From the NCBI GenBank assembly GCA_016793775.1, contig JAEULK010000043.1, forward strand, positions 62,001 through 126,000: a DNA stretch of 64,000 nucleotides, given 5' to 3'. Made by a program: the position numbers and the translations under genes. Below the pieces are notes generated by a model that searched no databases, was not told the DNA's origin, and saw only the letters and a program-made list of their open reading frames with translations. The number at the start of each line of letters is the position of its first letter. Within the stretch, counting starts at the first letter, position 1. This stretch comes from Sphingopyxis sp. GTDB taxonomy: Bacteria; Pseudomonadota; Alphaproteobacteria; Sphingomonadales; Sphingomonadaceae. Of the stretch, positions 9,085 through 17,504 are shown one piece after another.

Positions 9085-10143
9085 ATGGGGCGGCGGCGGC
9101 AGTCGGTAACGATCAAGCATGTGGCGGCCGACGCGGGCGTGTCGCTGCAGACGGTGAGCCGCGTCATCAACGACGAGCCCAATGTCCGCCCCGAGATGAA
9201 GGAACGCGTCCAGGCGTCGATCGACAAGCTGGGCTATGTCCCGTCGATCGCGGCGCAGCGGATGAGCGGATCGCGCTCCTACCTGATCCTTGCGATCAAC
9301 GACCGCGAACGCACCATCGCCGACTGGCACGCGCGCGAGGGCACCGACTGGGTCGACCAGATGCTGTTCGGCGGCATGCTGAAATGCGCCGAACTCGGGT
9401 ACCGGATGATCTTCGAGCTGGTCGACACGCACAATGACCATGTCGAGCGCGAACTACGCGCGATCATCGCCGCGCTCCAGCCCGACGGGGTAATTCTGAC
9501 CCCGCCGCATTCGGACAATCCGCTGATCGTCGATCTGCTGCATCATCAGAAAATCCCCTTCGCGCGTATCGGGTCGCACGGCGGCGACGCCGGGATCGCG
9601 CTGACGATGGACGACGAAGGATCGGCGGCGCGCGCGACGCGGCACCTGATCGACCTCGGCCACAAGCGCATCGGCTTCATCTCGGGTTCGGTCGAATATG
9701 ACCTCAGCCACTGGCGCATTGACGGCTGGCGCGCCGAGATGGCGGCGGCCGGTCTGCCCACCGACGATCTGCTGGCCGAGGGCGATTTCAGCGCCGCGTC
9801 GGGTGCGGTTGCGGCGCGTGAGCTGCTGGCGCTTGCCGACCGGCCCACCGCGATCATCGCCAGCAACGACCAGATGTCGCTCGCGACGCTGGCGGTCGCG
9901 CGCGAACTCGGGCTCGACGTGCCGCGCGACCTGTCGCTGGTCAGCTTCGACAATACCCCGATCGTCCGTTTCACCCCGCCGGGACTGACCGCGGTCGACC
10001 AGCCGATCGCCGCAACGGTGTCGCGCGCGGTCGAACTGATCATCGCGGCACAGCGCGGCGGACCGCGTCCCACCGAACCGACCGTGGTCCATGGCAGCCT
10101 GATCGAGCGCGGATCGACCGCGACGCCGCCCACCGATGGTTGA
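9085..10143 (+). CDS. LacI family transcriptional regulator
   Basis: A 352-residue regulator with an N-terminal helix-turn-helix (VTIKHVAADAGVSLQTVSRV, residues 8-27) and hinge IDKLGYVPSIAAQRM, followed by a periplasmic-binding-protein-like sugar sensor domain. The effector is probably a sugar released from the glucoside substrate. Position in the middle of the locus and AACGTT-centred palindromes before the receptor (two), the halogenase operon and the GH3 gene suggest it represses the whole locus until its inducer appears, much like Caulobacter SalR for salicin (analogy only). It overlaps the downstream MFS gene by 8 bp. Confidence 0.92.
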   Translation: MGRRRQSVTIKHVAADAGVSLQTVSRVINDEPNVRPEMKERVQASIDKLGYVPSIAAQRMSGSRSYLILAINDRERTIADWHAREGTDWVDQMLFGGMLKCAELGYRMIFELVDTHNDHVERELRAIIAALQPDGVILTPPHSDNPLIVDLLHHQKIPFARIGSHGGDAGIALTMDDEGSAARATRHLIDLGHKRIGFISGSVEYDLSHWRIDGWRAEMAAAGLPTDDLLAEGDFSAASGAVAARELLALADRPTAIIASNDQMSLATLAVARELGLDVPRDLSLVSFDNTPIVRFTPPGLTAVDQPIAATVSRAVELIIAAQRGGPRPTEPTVVHGSLIERGSTATPPTDG

Positions 10144-11332
10144 ACCGGCGGCCGGTCCGCGCCGCCAGTCTTCCGCTTTTCTGTTGCTCTACGGCCTCGC
10201 GGCCGCCGGCGGGGCGATCGCCTATGTGCCCTTCCTGACGATCCTGCTGCCGGTGCGGATGACCGCGCTGGCGGGGGCGGGCGATATTCAGGCGCTCGGC
10301 TATGTCACTTTTTTCGGCGCGATCGCCGCCAGCGTCGGCGGGGTGTTCTTCGGCTGGCTCAGCGATCGCACGCGCAACCGGCGCGGTTGGGTGGCGGCGG
10401 GCCTGCTGCTGACGATCGCGTTACTGCTCGCGGTGCCGCTCGCGACGGACGTGCCGACGCTGATCGCGATCATCATCGGCTGGCAGCTCGCGCTCAACAT
10501 GATGCTCGGGCCGCTCGCGGCCTGGGCGGGGGACTGTGTTCCCGACCATCAAAAGGGTCTGCTCGGCGGGCTGCTCGCCTTTTCGCCCGCGCTCGGCGCG
10601 GTGTCCTGCGCCTTCGTCACGCTGCCGGGGCTGGCGGGTGCCGACGGCCGATTGGCGCTTGTCGGCCTGCTCGTCGCCGTCGCGGTCCTGCCCGTCCTGC
10701 TGTTCGGCCGCCCGCGCGCCTTCCCCGCGTTGAACGAACCGGGTGCGGCCGAAGCGGTGCCCGATCAGCCCCGCCCCGCATCGCCGGTGATCCGCATGTG
10801 GTGCGCGCGGCTCCTCATCCAGATCGCCGAGGCGGCACTCTTTGCCTATCTCTTCTTCTGGTTCCGCTCGATCGACCCCGCGATCACCGACAGCGAGACG
10901 GCGCAGCTGTTCAGTCTGGTGCTGACGGTCGCGGTGCCCATGGCGTTGGTCGCAGGGCGCTGGGCGGACCGCCACGACCGCCCGATCCTGCCGCTCGGCG
11001 TCGCCGCCGCGATCCTCGTCGTCGGGCTCGTCGCGATGGCCTTTTCGACCGGCCTGTTCGCGGCGAAGCTCAGCTATGTCGTCTTCGGCATCGCGGCGAC
11101 GATCTTTCTGTCGCTGCACAGCGGTCAGACCTTGCGCGTGCTGCCACGCCCCGACCGGCGCGCGCGCGACCTCGGCCTCTTCAACCTGACCAACACCGTG
11201 CCGTCGCTGATCATGCCCTGGCTGACCATTTCGCTCGTGCCCGGCTTCGGCTTCGACGCGCTGTTCCTGCTGCTCGCCGCCTTTGCGAGCGTCGCGGTGA
11301 TCCTGCTCGCGACGATGCCGCGCCTGCGCTGA
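10136..11332 (+). CDS. MFS transporter (sugar-type)
   Basis: A 398-residue inner-membrane protein with about twelve hydrophobic segments and the MFS loop motif GWLSDRTRNRRG between TM2 and TM3. A central hydrophilic loop near residue 200 separates two six-helix halves. It overlaps lacI by 8 bp and so is made with the regulator. In this context it most likely carries the glucoside or a released sugar from periplasm to cytoplasm. The start ATG at 10136 is inside the 3' end of lacI and no better start exists. Exact substrate cannot be read from the sequence. Confidence 0.87.
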   Translation: MVEPAAGPRRQSSAFLLLYGLAAAGGAIAYVPFLTILLPVRMTALAGAGDIQALGYVTFFGAIAASVGGVFFGWLSDRTRNRRGWVAAGLLLTIALLLAVPLATDVPTLIAIIIGWQLALNMMLGPLAAWAGDCVPDHQKGLLGGLLAFSPALGAVSCAFVTLPGLAGADGRLALVGLLVAVAVLPVLLFGRPRAFPALNEPGAAEAVPDQPRPASPVIRMWCARLLIQIAEAALFAYLFFWFRSIDPAITDSETAQLFSLVLTVAVPMALVAGRWADRHDRPILPLGVAAAILVVGLVAMAFSTGLFAAKLSYVVFGIAATIFLSLHSGQTLRVLPRPDRRARDLGLFNLTNTVPSLIMPWLTISLVPGFGFDALFLLLAAFASVAVILLATMPRLR

Positions 11333-11387
11333 CGCAATCCGAATAGCGCGCTTGATTTCCTTTGCTTGCTATGCAAGAGCGTCATTT

Positions 11388-11401
11388 GATAACGTTCACA
11401 T
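11388..11401. promoter_or_regulatory. LacI-type operator before the GH3 gene
   Basis: GATAACGTTCACAT, identical over all 14 bases to the site at 1061-1074 before the TonB receptor. It lies 33 bp before the proposed start codon of the glucosidase gene, where a bound repressor would block transcription. Confidence 0.65.
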
Positions 11402-11433
11402 AAGACTTCGTACAAAGAGGGATGGGAGAGACG

Positions 11434-13920
11434 ATGCGGCGTTCCGCACTTGCCATGACGACGGCATTTTTGCTGGCGAGCACCGCCGCGGCTGTGGCTC
11501 CGCAGCCGTCGGACACCGGTGCCGCGGCGGTCCATCCCGACCTGTGGCCGGCGGCGAAAAGCCCGGCGACGATCACCGACCCCGCGACCGAAAGGCGCAT
11601 CGACGCGCTGCTCGCGAAAATGACGGTCGAGCAGAAGGTGGGCCAGCTCGTCCAAGGCGACATCAGCACGATCACGCCCAAGGATCTCGAAACCTATCCG
11701 CTTGGATCGATCCTGGCCGGCGGCAACAGCGGCCCGAACGGCAATGAGCGGTCGAGCGCCGCCGACTGGGCGAAGCTGGTCGGCGAATTTCGTGCGGTGT
11801 CGATGAAGCCGCAGGCGAACGGCGTCGCGATCCCGATCATCTTCGGCGTCGACGCCGTCCACGGCCATAACAATGTCCCCGGTGCGACGCTCTTCCCGCA
11901 CAATATCGGCCTCGGGGCGACGCACGACCCCGAACTGATCCAGCGCATCGGCGCGGTCACCGCCGCTGAAATCGCGGGCAGCGGCATCGAATGGACCTTC
12001 GCCCCGACGCTCGCGGTGCCGCAGGACTTGCGCTGGGGCCGCAGCTACGAGGGCTATGCCTCGGACCCCAAGCTGATCGCCGACTATGCCAAGGCGATGG
12101 TCATCGGGCTACAGGGGCCGCTCGCCGGGGGCAAGAGCGTCGGCCCCGCGCATGTCGCGGCGACCGCCAAGCATTTCCTCGCCGACGGCGGCACCTTCGA
12201 GGGCAAGGACCAGGGCGACGCCAAGATCGACGAGAAGGAACTGATCGCCAAGCATGCGATGGGCTATCCCGCCGCGATCGACGCCGGCGCGCTCACCGTC
12301 ATGGCCAGCTTCTCGGGCTGGCAAGGGGTAAAGCACCACGGCAACAAAGGTCTGCTCACCGACGCGCTCAAGCAGAAGATGGGCTTCGAGGGTTTCGTCG
12401 TCGGCGACTGGAACGGCCATGGCCAGGTTGCGGGATGCAGCGTCACCGACTGCGCCCAGTCGATCAACGCCGGGCTCGACATGTTCATGGCCCCCGACAG
12501 CTGGAAGGGCCTCTACGAAACCACGGTCAAGCAGGCCAAGGACGGCACCATCCCGCAGGCGCGCCTCGACGATGCGGTGCGCCGCATTTTGCGCGTGAAA
12601 TATAAGCTCGGCCTTTTCCCCGAAGGCCATGTCGATCGCAGCGTGGTGAAACCCGTCGGTTCGCCCCAACATCTCGCGGTCGCACGCGAGGCGGTGGCGA
12701 AATCGCTCGTCCTGCTCAAGAACAATGGCGGCATCCTGCCGATCAAGGCGGGTGCGCGGGTTCTCGTCACCGGCCCAGGGGCCGACAATATGGCGATGCA
12801 GTCGGGCGGCTGGACGATCAGCTGGCAGGGCACCGACGTAACGCATGCGGACTTCCCCAATGGCCAGACGATCTGGGAAGGGCTCGACAAGGCGGTGCGC
12901 GACGCGGGCGGCGTCGCGACCCTGTCCGATGGCGGGGTCTATAAGGAAAAGCCCGACGTCGCGATCGTCGTGTTCGGCGAGGCGCCCTACGCCGAGTTTC
13001 AGGGCGATGTGCCGACGCTGGATTATCAGCCGAGCGACGCGACCGACCTTACAACGCTCAAGAAGCTGAAGGCCGCGGGAATCCCGGTGGTCGCGCTGTT
13101 CCTGTCGGGCCGGCCGATGTTCACCAGCCCCGAAATCAACGCCGCCGACGCCTTCGTCGCGGGCTGGCTGCCGGGGTCGCAGGGCGCCGGGGTCGCCGAT
13201 GTGCTGGTCGCGGGCAAGGACGGCAAGACGGCGCGTGCTTTCACCGGAACGCTCTCCTTCGCCTGGCCCGCCGACGCGCGTTCGCCGGTCGAAAAGCCGC
13301 TCTTCGCGACCGGCTACGGCCTCAAATATGGCGAGAACAAGCAGGTCGGTGCGCTGTCCGAAGAGATGGGGATCGACGTCGCCGCCGCGCTTAATGTCGA
13401 AACCTATTTCGCGGGCGGGCGGTCGCGGGCGCCCTGGATGCTGACCGTGACCGACGCCGGCGGTTCGCGCCCCGTCGACTCGGCGCCGGTGTCGAGCCCC
13501 GGCGGGCTGATCGCGGCGCGCTCGGTCGATGTGAAGGCGCAGGAGGACGGCAAGAGCTTCGTCTGGACCGGCCCCGCCGCTTTCCACCTGTCGGGCCCCT
13601 ATGCCGACCTGACGCGCCAGCTCAACAACAGCTTTGCCTTGCGTGTCGAATGGCGCGTCGATGCGCTCGGCGCGGGGCCGGTGACGCTCGCGATGGGCGG
13701 ACAGAATTTCGACATCTCGGACTGGGTGAAGGCCGCGCCGAAGGGCGAGGTCGGTTCGTTCCGTATCCCGCTGCGCTGCTTCGCCGATGCGGGCGCGAAT
13801 TTGACCAAGCTCGACTATGCGCTCAGCGTCTCCGCCGACAAGGGCTTCGCGGCCACCTTGCTGCATACGAATGTGCAGGCGGTCGGCGAGAATCTGCCTT
13901 GCCCGCCCAAGGCAAAATGA
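11434..13920 (+). CDS. GH3 beta-glucosidase / exo-1,3(1,4)-beta-glucanase
   Basis: An exported glycoside hydrolase of family 3, about 828 residues, like the ExoP-type exo-beta-glucanases. A signal peptide starts MRRSALAMTTAFLLAS. The TIM barrel holds MTVEQKVGQLVQGD and GVDAVHGHNNVPGAT, and the nucleophile Asp is in VVGDWNGHG (residue 325 from this start). The beta-sandwich domain has GPGADNMAMQSGGWTISWQG. An extra C-terminal beta domain follows residue 680. The start 11434 is preferred over 11422 because GGGAGAGAC sits before it, the same leader seen at the genes starting 13965 and 37405. It would trim beta-glucosides in the periplasm; a LacI-type operator lies just upstream. Confidence 0.93.
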   Translation: MRRSALAMTTAFLLASTAAAVAPQPSDTGAAAVHPDLWPAAKSPATITDPATERRIDALLAKMTVEQKVGQLVQGDISTITPKDLETYPLGSILAGGNSGPNGNERSSAADWAKLVGEFRAVSMKPQANGVAIPIIFGVDAVHGHNNVPGATLFPHNIGLGATHDPELIQRIGAVTAAEIAGSGIEWTFAPTLAVPQDLRWGRSYEGYASDPKLIADYAKAMVIGLQGPLAGGKSVGPAHVAATAKHFLADGGTFEGKDQGDAKIDEKELIAKHAMGYPAAIDAGALTVMASFSGWQGVKHHGNKGLLTDALKQKMGFEGFVVGDWNGHGQVAGCSVTDCAQSINAGLDMFMAPDSWKGLYETTVKQAKDGTIPQARLDDAVRRILRVKYKLGLFPEGHVDRSVVKPVGSPQHLAVAREAVAKSLVLLKNNGGILPIKAGARVLVTGPGADNMAMQSGGWTISWQGTDVTHADFPNGQTIWEGLDKAVRDAGGVATLSDGGVYKEKPDVAIVVFGEAPYAEFQGDVPTLDYQPSDATDLTTLKKLKAAGIPVVALFLSGRPMFTSPEINAADAFVAGWLPGSQGAGVADVLVAGKDGKTARAFTGTLSFAWPADARSPVEKPLFATGYGLKYGENKQVGALSEEMGIDVAAALNVETYFAGGRSRAPWMLTVTDAGGSRPVDSAPVSSPGGLIAARSVDVKAQEDGKSFVWTGPAAFHLSGPYADLTRQLNNSFALRVEWRVDALGAGPVTLAMGGQNFDISDWVKAAPKGEVGSFRIPLRCFADAGANLTKLDYALSVSADKGFAATLLHTNVQAVGENLPCPPKAK

Positions 13921-13964
13921 CGACACAGCGGGAACAGACATAAAATAAGGTCGGGGAGAGAGAC

Positions 13965-15281
13965 ATGGCATTGGCGCCGAACGTCGCGACGAGTGCGAAT
14001 CCGGACGCGATCGAAGGGCAGGGGGGCAATATCGACGCGCCCCAGTTGCGCCTGTTCGTGTTTGGGCTGTTCTTCATCTTCGGTGGTATTACCAGCCTCA
14101 ACGACGTGATCATTCCAAAGCTGAAGGAACTCTTCACACTCAGCTTCTTCGAGGCGTCGCTGGTGCAGGTCTGGTTCTTCGTCGCCTATGCCATCATTGG
14201 TATTCCGGGTGCCCGCCTTATCAAACGGATCGGCTATATGCGCGGCGCGGTGGCGGGGCTGGTGACGATGATCGCAGGCTGTTTTCTCTTCATTCCTGCC
14301 AGCCAGACGGCGGTCTTCGGCCTGTTCCTTCTCGCATACTTCGTTCTTGCGAGCGGCGTGGTGCTGGTCCAGGTCGTGGCCAATCCGCTGATCAGTCTGC
14401 TGGGCCCAGCCGAAACGACGCATAGCCGCCTGACCTTTGCGCAGGCGTTCAATTCGCTTGGCACGACGATATTTCCGTACTTCGGAGCGATCCTGATCCT
14501 CGGCAGTCTCGCTACCGTCACGGCGGCCCAGCTGTCGGGCGCCGAACTGGACGCCTATCGTACCGCCGAAAGCCAGGCGATAGTCGGCGGCTATCTCGGC
14601 ATCGCGGCGGCACTGGCCGTTGTCGCCGCGGTTGTTTGGCTGTTCCGAAATCGACTGCAGGGTGAAAAGCACGAGGACACAAGCCTTGCCGAAGGCGTGG
14701 CGCTACTGAAACGGCCGCGCTTTGGATATGGCGCGCTTTGCATCTTTCTGTATGTCGGCGCCGAAGTTGCCATCGGCAGTTTCATCGTCAATTATCTCGC
14801 GCAGGCGCATGTGCTGAACCTTAGCGATGCAGAGGCCGGCAAGCTCATTCCCTTTTATTGGGGGGGCGCGCTGATCGGCCGCTTCATCGGATCCGGGCTG
14901 CTCCGCATGGTCAGCCCAGGCCTGCTGCTGAGCACAGTCGCCAGCGGCGCGATCATGCTCATCCTGATCTCGGCCAACAGCAGTGGTACGGTTGCGGGCT
15001 ATTCGCTGCTGGCAGTGGGTTTGATGAACTCGATCATGTTCCCGACGATCTTCAGCTTGGCATGCGAAAAGCTTGGCCCGCGCGCTGCCGACGGGTCAGG
15101 GATCATCAATGTCGCTATCGCGGGTGGGGCGGTCATCCCCGCGCTCTATGGCCTGCTCGCCGATCAGATCGGTCTCGGGCTGGCGCTCGCGCTTCCGGCT
15201 GCCTGCTATGCTGTCATAGCAGGCTTCGGATATTATGCCCGCCGGCCGGCCGAAGGGCTCGTCGAAAACGCTTTCAGCTAG
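13965..15281 (+). CDS. Glucose/galactose-type MFS symporter (FucP family)
   Basis: A 438-residue twelve-helix transporter of the FHS/FucP group, which moves hexoses with protons or sodium. Helix 1 begins LFVFGLFFIFGGITSLNDVI, a close match to FucP-group proteins, and RLIKRIGYMRG is the loop between helices 2 and 3. It follows the GH3 gene by 44 bp with a good GGGGAGAGAGAC ribosome-binding site, so it likely imports the glucose made by that enzyme. Base composition in its first half is slightly less GC-rich than its neighbours. Its TAG stop overlaps the stop codon of the convergent gene at 15278. Confidence 0.9.
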   Translation: MALAPNVATSANPDAIEGQGGNIDAPQLRLFVFGLFFIFGGITSLNDVIIPKLKELFTLSFFEASLVQVWFFVAYAIIGIPGARLIKRIGYMRGAVAGLVTMIAGCFLFIPASQTAVFGLFLLAYFVLASGVVLVQVVANPLISLLGPAETTHSRLTFAQAFNSLGTTIFPYFGAILILGSLATVTAAQLSGAELDAYRTAESQAIVGGYLGIAAALAVVAAVVWLFRNRLQGEKHEDTSLAEGVALLKRPRFGYGALCIFLYVGAEVAIGSFIVNYLAQAHVLNLSDAEAGKLIPFYWGGALIGRFIGSGLLRMVSPGLLLSTVASGAIMLILISANSSGTVAGYSLLAVGLMNSIMFPTIFSLACEKLGPRAADGSGIINVAIAGGAVIPALYGLLADQIGLGLALALPAACYAVIAGFGYYARRPAEGLVENAFS

Positions 15282-15844
15282 GTCGCCGCCGCCGCGTTCC
15301 ACCGCGTGAACAGCAGCGCCGCGAACAGCAGCTCGGCGCTGCCCACGGCCAGCGTGACATGGATGGGCAGCCGCGCGCCGTCGGCCGCGAGGAACCCGCT
15401 TGCCGCGAAGCCGATGCCGATCAGGAACAGGGCCATGCCGAGCAGCCAATAGAAGCGCTCGCGATAGAGGGTCGCAAAGCCGAAATAGCGCGCGCCGATG
15501 ATGGTCGCGAATGCGGCAAAGGCCAGATCGATCAGGTCGGGCGACAATCGCAACAGGCCATAAGCGATAAAGAGCCCGGCGAAGAGCGGGAAGGTCAACT
15601 CGAAACCAAGCGGATTGAGCGGGTTGCCCTTGCTGACCTTGGGCGCGCGGAACAGTCGCGCGATCAGCATCGCCAGCGGCACGATCAGCATACCGCCGAT
15701 GAACAGCGCGCCAAAGGCATAGGGCCCGCCCCAGATATAACGCGCGGCGTCCGCAGCGAGCCACACCAGGCCCGAAATGAACACGCCCGGCGCGCCGCCC
15801 TGATAGGCTGCGCGCAATTCATTCTGTGCCTGACCGATATCGAT
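15278..15844 (-). CDS. Multi-pass membrane protein of unknown function
   Basis: About 189 residues with six or seven hydrophobic segments (for example GVFISGLVWLAA, ALFIGGMLIVPLAMLIARL, FPLFAGLFIAYGLL, YWLLGMALFLIGIGF). I do not recognise the family. No ATG, GTG or TTG lies in frame near the natural N-terminus; the next ATG is 228 bp upstream inside non-coding-looking sequence. A strong AAGAGGAGG precedes codon ATC at 15844-15842 by five bases, giving a protein beginning IDIGQAQNELRAAYQGG, so an ATC start is proposed, or a mutation of an original ATG. The 3' end overlaps that of the convergent FucP-type gene by 4 bp. Confidence 0.65.
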   Translation of the reverse strand: MDIGQAQNELRAAYQGGAPGVFISGLVWLAADAARYIWGGPYAFGALFIGGMLIVPLAMLIARLFRAPKVSKGNPLNPLGFELTFPLFAGLFIAYGLLRLSPDLIDLAFAAFATIIGARYFGFATLYRERFYWLLGMALFLIGIGFAASGFLAADGARLPIHVTLAVGSAELLFAALLFTRWNAAAAT

Positions 15845-15927
15845 GACCGCCTCCTCTTGCTGACCGTCCGGCGCTAGAGGGAAATGCGGGTCGTTACAAC
15901 GGGTTTGGCGGCGGACATGCGATGCGG

Positions 15928-17424
15928 TCAGGCAGCCAGGATCGGGTTCCGTCCCATGCCGATATCGTCGCCATTGGCCCAGACGCTGTGGGTACCGGCG
16001 CAGATGCGCTCGGGCAGGATGATCCGGCACACCGGCCCCGCCACGATATTCCGGGCATCGATCAGCACACATTCGGACCGGTCGGCTTCGAGGTCGGCGA
16101 CGAACGAAACGAGATAGCCGTCGTCCTCGCCGGTCGCGCCGATGCGCGGCGCAAAGGGCGCCTCGCTGCCGAAACGCCCGGGGCCGAATTCATATTCCTC
16201 GCTCGTCCGCGCCTCGAGGTCGTGCTTGACGATACCGCGAAACAGGAACCAGCCCGGCTCGGGAATCGCGCTATAGGCATAGCGATAGCGCCGGCCCGCA
16301 TGCCGCTGGTTGAGCATGCCGAATTCGAGGTTGCGGTCGTCGAGCCGCTCTTCCTTCGTCGCGCCGGTCTTGAGGTTGAAGCGCCAGCGATGAAGCCGCG
16401 GCCGGATCAACTCCTGGTCGAGATAGGCCATCATCCGCTCATAGCCCGCGGGTGCGTCGGGCCGCGACTTGGGCATCGGCTCTTCCTGATAATAGCCGTC
16501 GAGGACGATCTCGTCGCCTTCCTCCCATGCGTTCAGCCAGTGGAGGGTGTAGGTCGGCTCGGCCTCGAACCAGCGGATATCCTCCGGCTGGCCCAGCCGC
16601 GGAATGATCGCGAAGCGCGTCTTTTCCTCGGGATGGAATTGCACGACGTGCAGCCGCTTTTCGAGCAGCTCGGGGCTCCAATAGAGCGGCATGTCGTTGA
16701 GGATCGCGTAATGTTCGGTGAAGGCCATGTCGTGCGGCAGGCGCGGCCCGGGCAGCGGCACCGGGATATAATGCTTCAGCCGATTGTCCGCGCCGACGAC
16801 GCCATAATGCATATAGGGCGCGTGCTTCGAGTAATTGAAGAACAGCAGCTCGCCGGTCGCGGGATCGACCTTGCAATGCGCCGAAATGCCGTCGAGCGGC
16901 ACCCAGGCTTCGGTGCCATGCTGTTCGAGCGTGAAGGGATCGAGCCGATAGGCTTCGCCGCACTGGTAAAAGGTCGAGATGATCTTGCCGGCGTGGATCG
17001 CGACGTCGGTCGAGCTTGAATCCTTCAGCCATTCCTGCGCCCCCCAGCCGTGGCGCGTCGATTTGTGCGGCGGCTCCATCAGCCCCGCCCACAAGGATCG
17101 CCCGGCTTCCTTCTCGGCCTCGAACCCCTTGGTCCGCACGAAGCGGCTGCGATAGCTGGCGCGCCCGTCGTTGAACGAAATCGCATGGATGAAGCCGTCG
17201 CCGTCGAAGGGATGATAGCGGCCGATCGGCTCATGCACCTGGTTCTCGCCGGTGCGCACATAGACGCCGTCGATGTCGCCCGGGATCGTGCCGATCACCT
17301 CGGCATCGCCATTGGCGAAGATCGCGTTCCATTCGTTGAACGTCGGCCGCCAGGCGCCCTGCATATAGGGATGGTCGTTGGGCTGGATCGTGGTCCGGAT
17401 CGTCTCGACGAGTTCCGCGGTCAT
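15928..17424 (-). CDS. Carotenoid oxygenase family protein (carotenoid/stilbene cleavage)
   Basis: A 498-residue Fe(II) dioxygenase of the RPE65/CCD/lignostilbene dioxygenase family, which cleaves a conjugated double bond with O2. The ATG at 17424 follows GGGAGGCCCTGT. Visible family segments are GVYVRTGENQVHEP, RYHPFDGDGFIHAISF, AHCKVDPATGELLFF, HDMAFTEHYAILNDMPL, LHWLNAWEEGDEIVLDGYY and the C-terminal GTHSVWANGDDIG, which supply the conserved iron-binding histidines. There is no signal peptide, so it is cytoplasmic. Sphingomonads use such enzymes on carotenoids and on lignin-derived stilbenes; which applies here is not clear. It is read alone, 80 bp from the sulfatase stop. Confidence 0.9.
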   Translation of the reverse strand: MTAELVETIRTTIQPNDHPYMQGAWRPTFNEWNAIFANGDAEVIGTIPGDIDGVYVRTGENQVHEPIGRYHPFDGDGFIHAISFNDGRASYRSRFVRTKGFEAEKEAGRSLWAGLMEPPHKSTRHGWGAQEWLKDSSSTDVAIHAGKIISTFYQCGEAYRLDPFTLEQHGTEAWVPLDGISAHCKVDPATGELLFFNYSKHAPYMHYGVVGADNRLKHYIPVPLPGPRLPHDMAFTEHYAILNDMPLYWSPELLEKRLHVVQFHPEEKTRFAIIPRLGQPEDIRWFEAEPTYTLHWLNAWEEGDEIVLDGYYQEEPMPKSRPDAPAGYERMMAYLDQELIRPRLHRWRFNLKTGATKEERLDDRNLEFGMLNQRHAGRRYRYAYSAIPEPGWFLFRGIVKHDLEARTSEEYEFGPGRFGSEAPFAPRIGATGEDDGYLVSFVADLEADRSECVLIDARNIVAGPVCRIILPERICAGTHSVWANGDDIGMGRNPILAA

Positions 17425-17504
17425 ACAGGGCCTCCCTGGTGGCGGCTCTGCACGGCCACGTCGCGACATCCTACCCCAGAATCACCCGATCGACGAGGGC
17501 CGCC

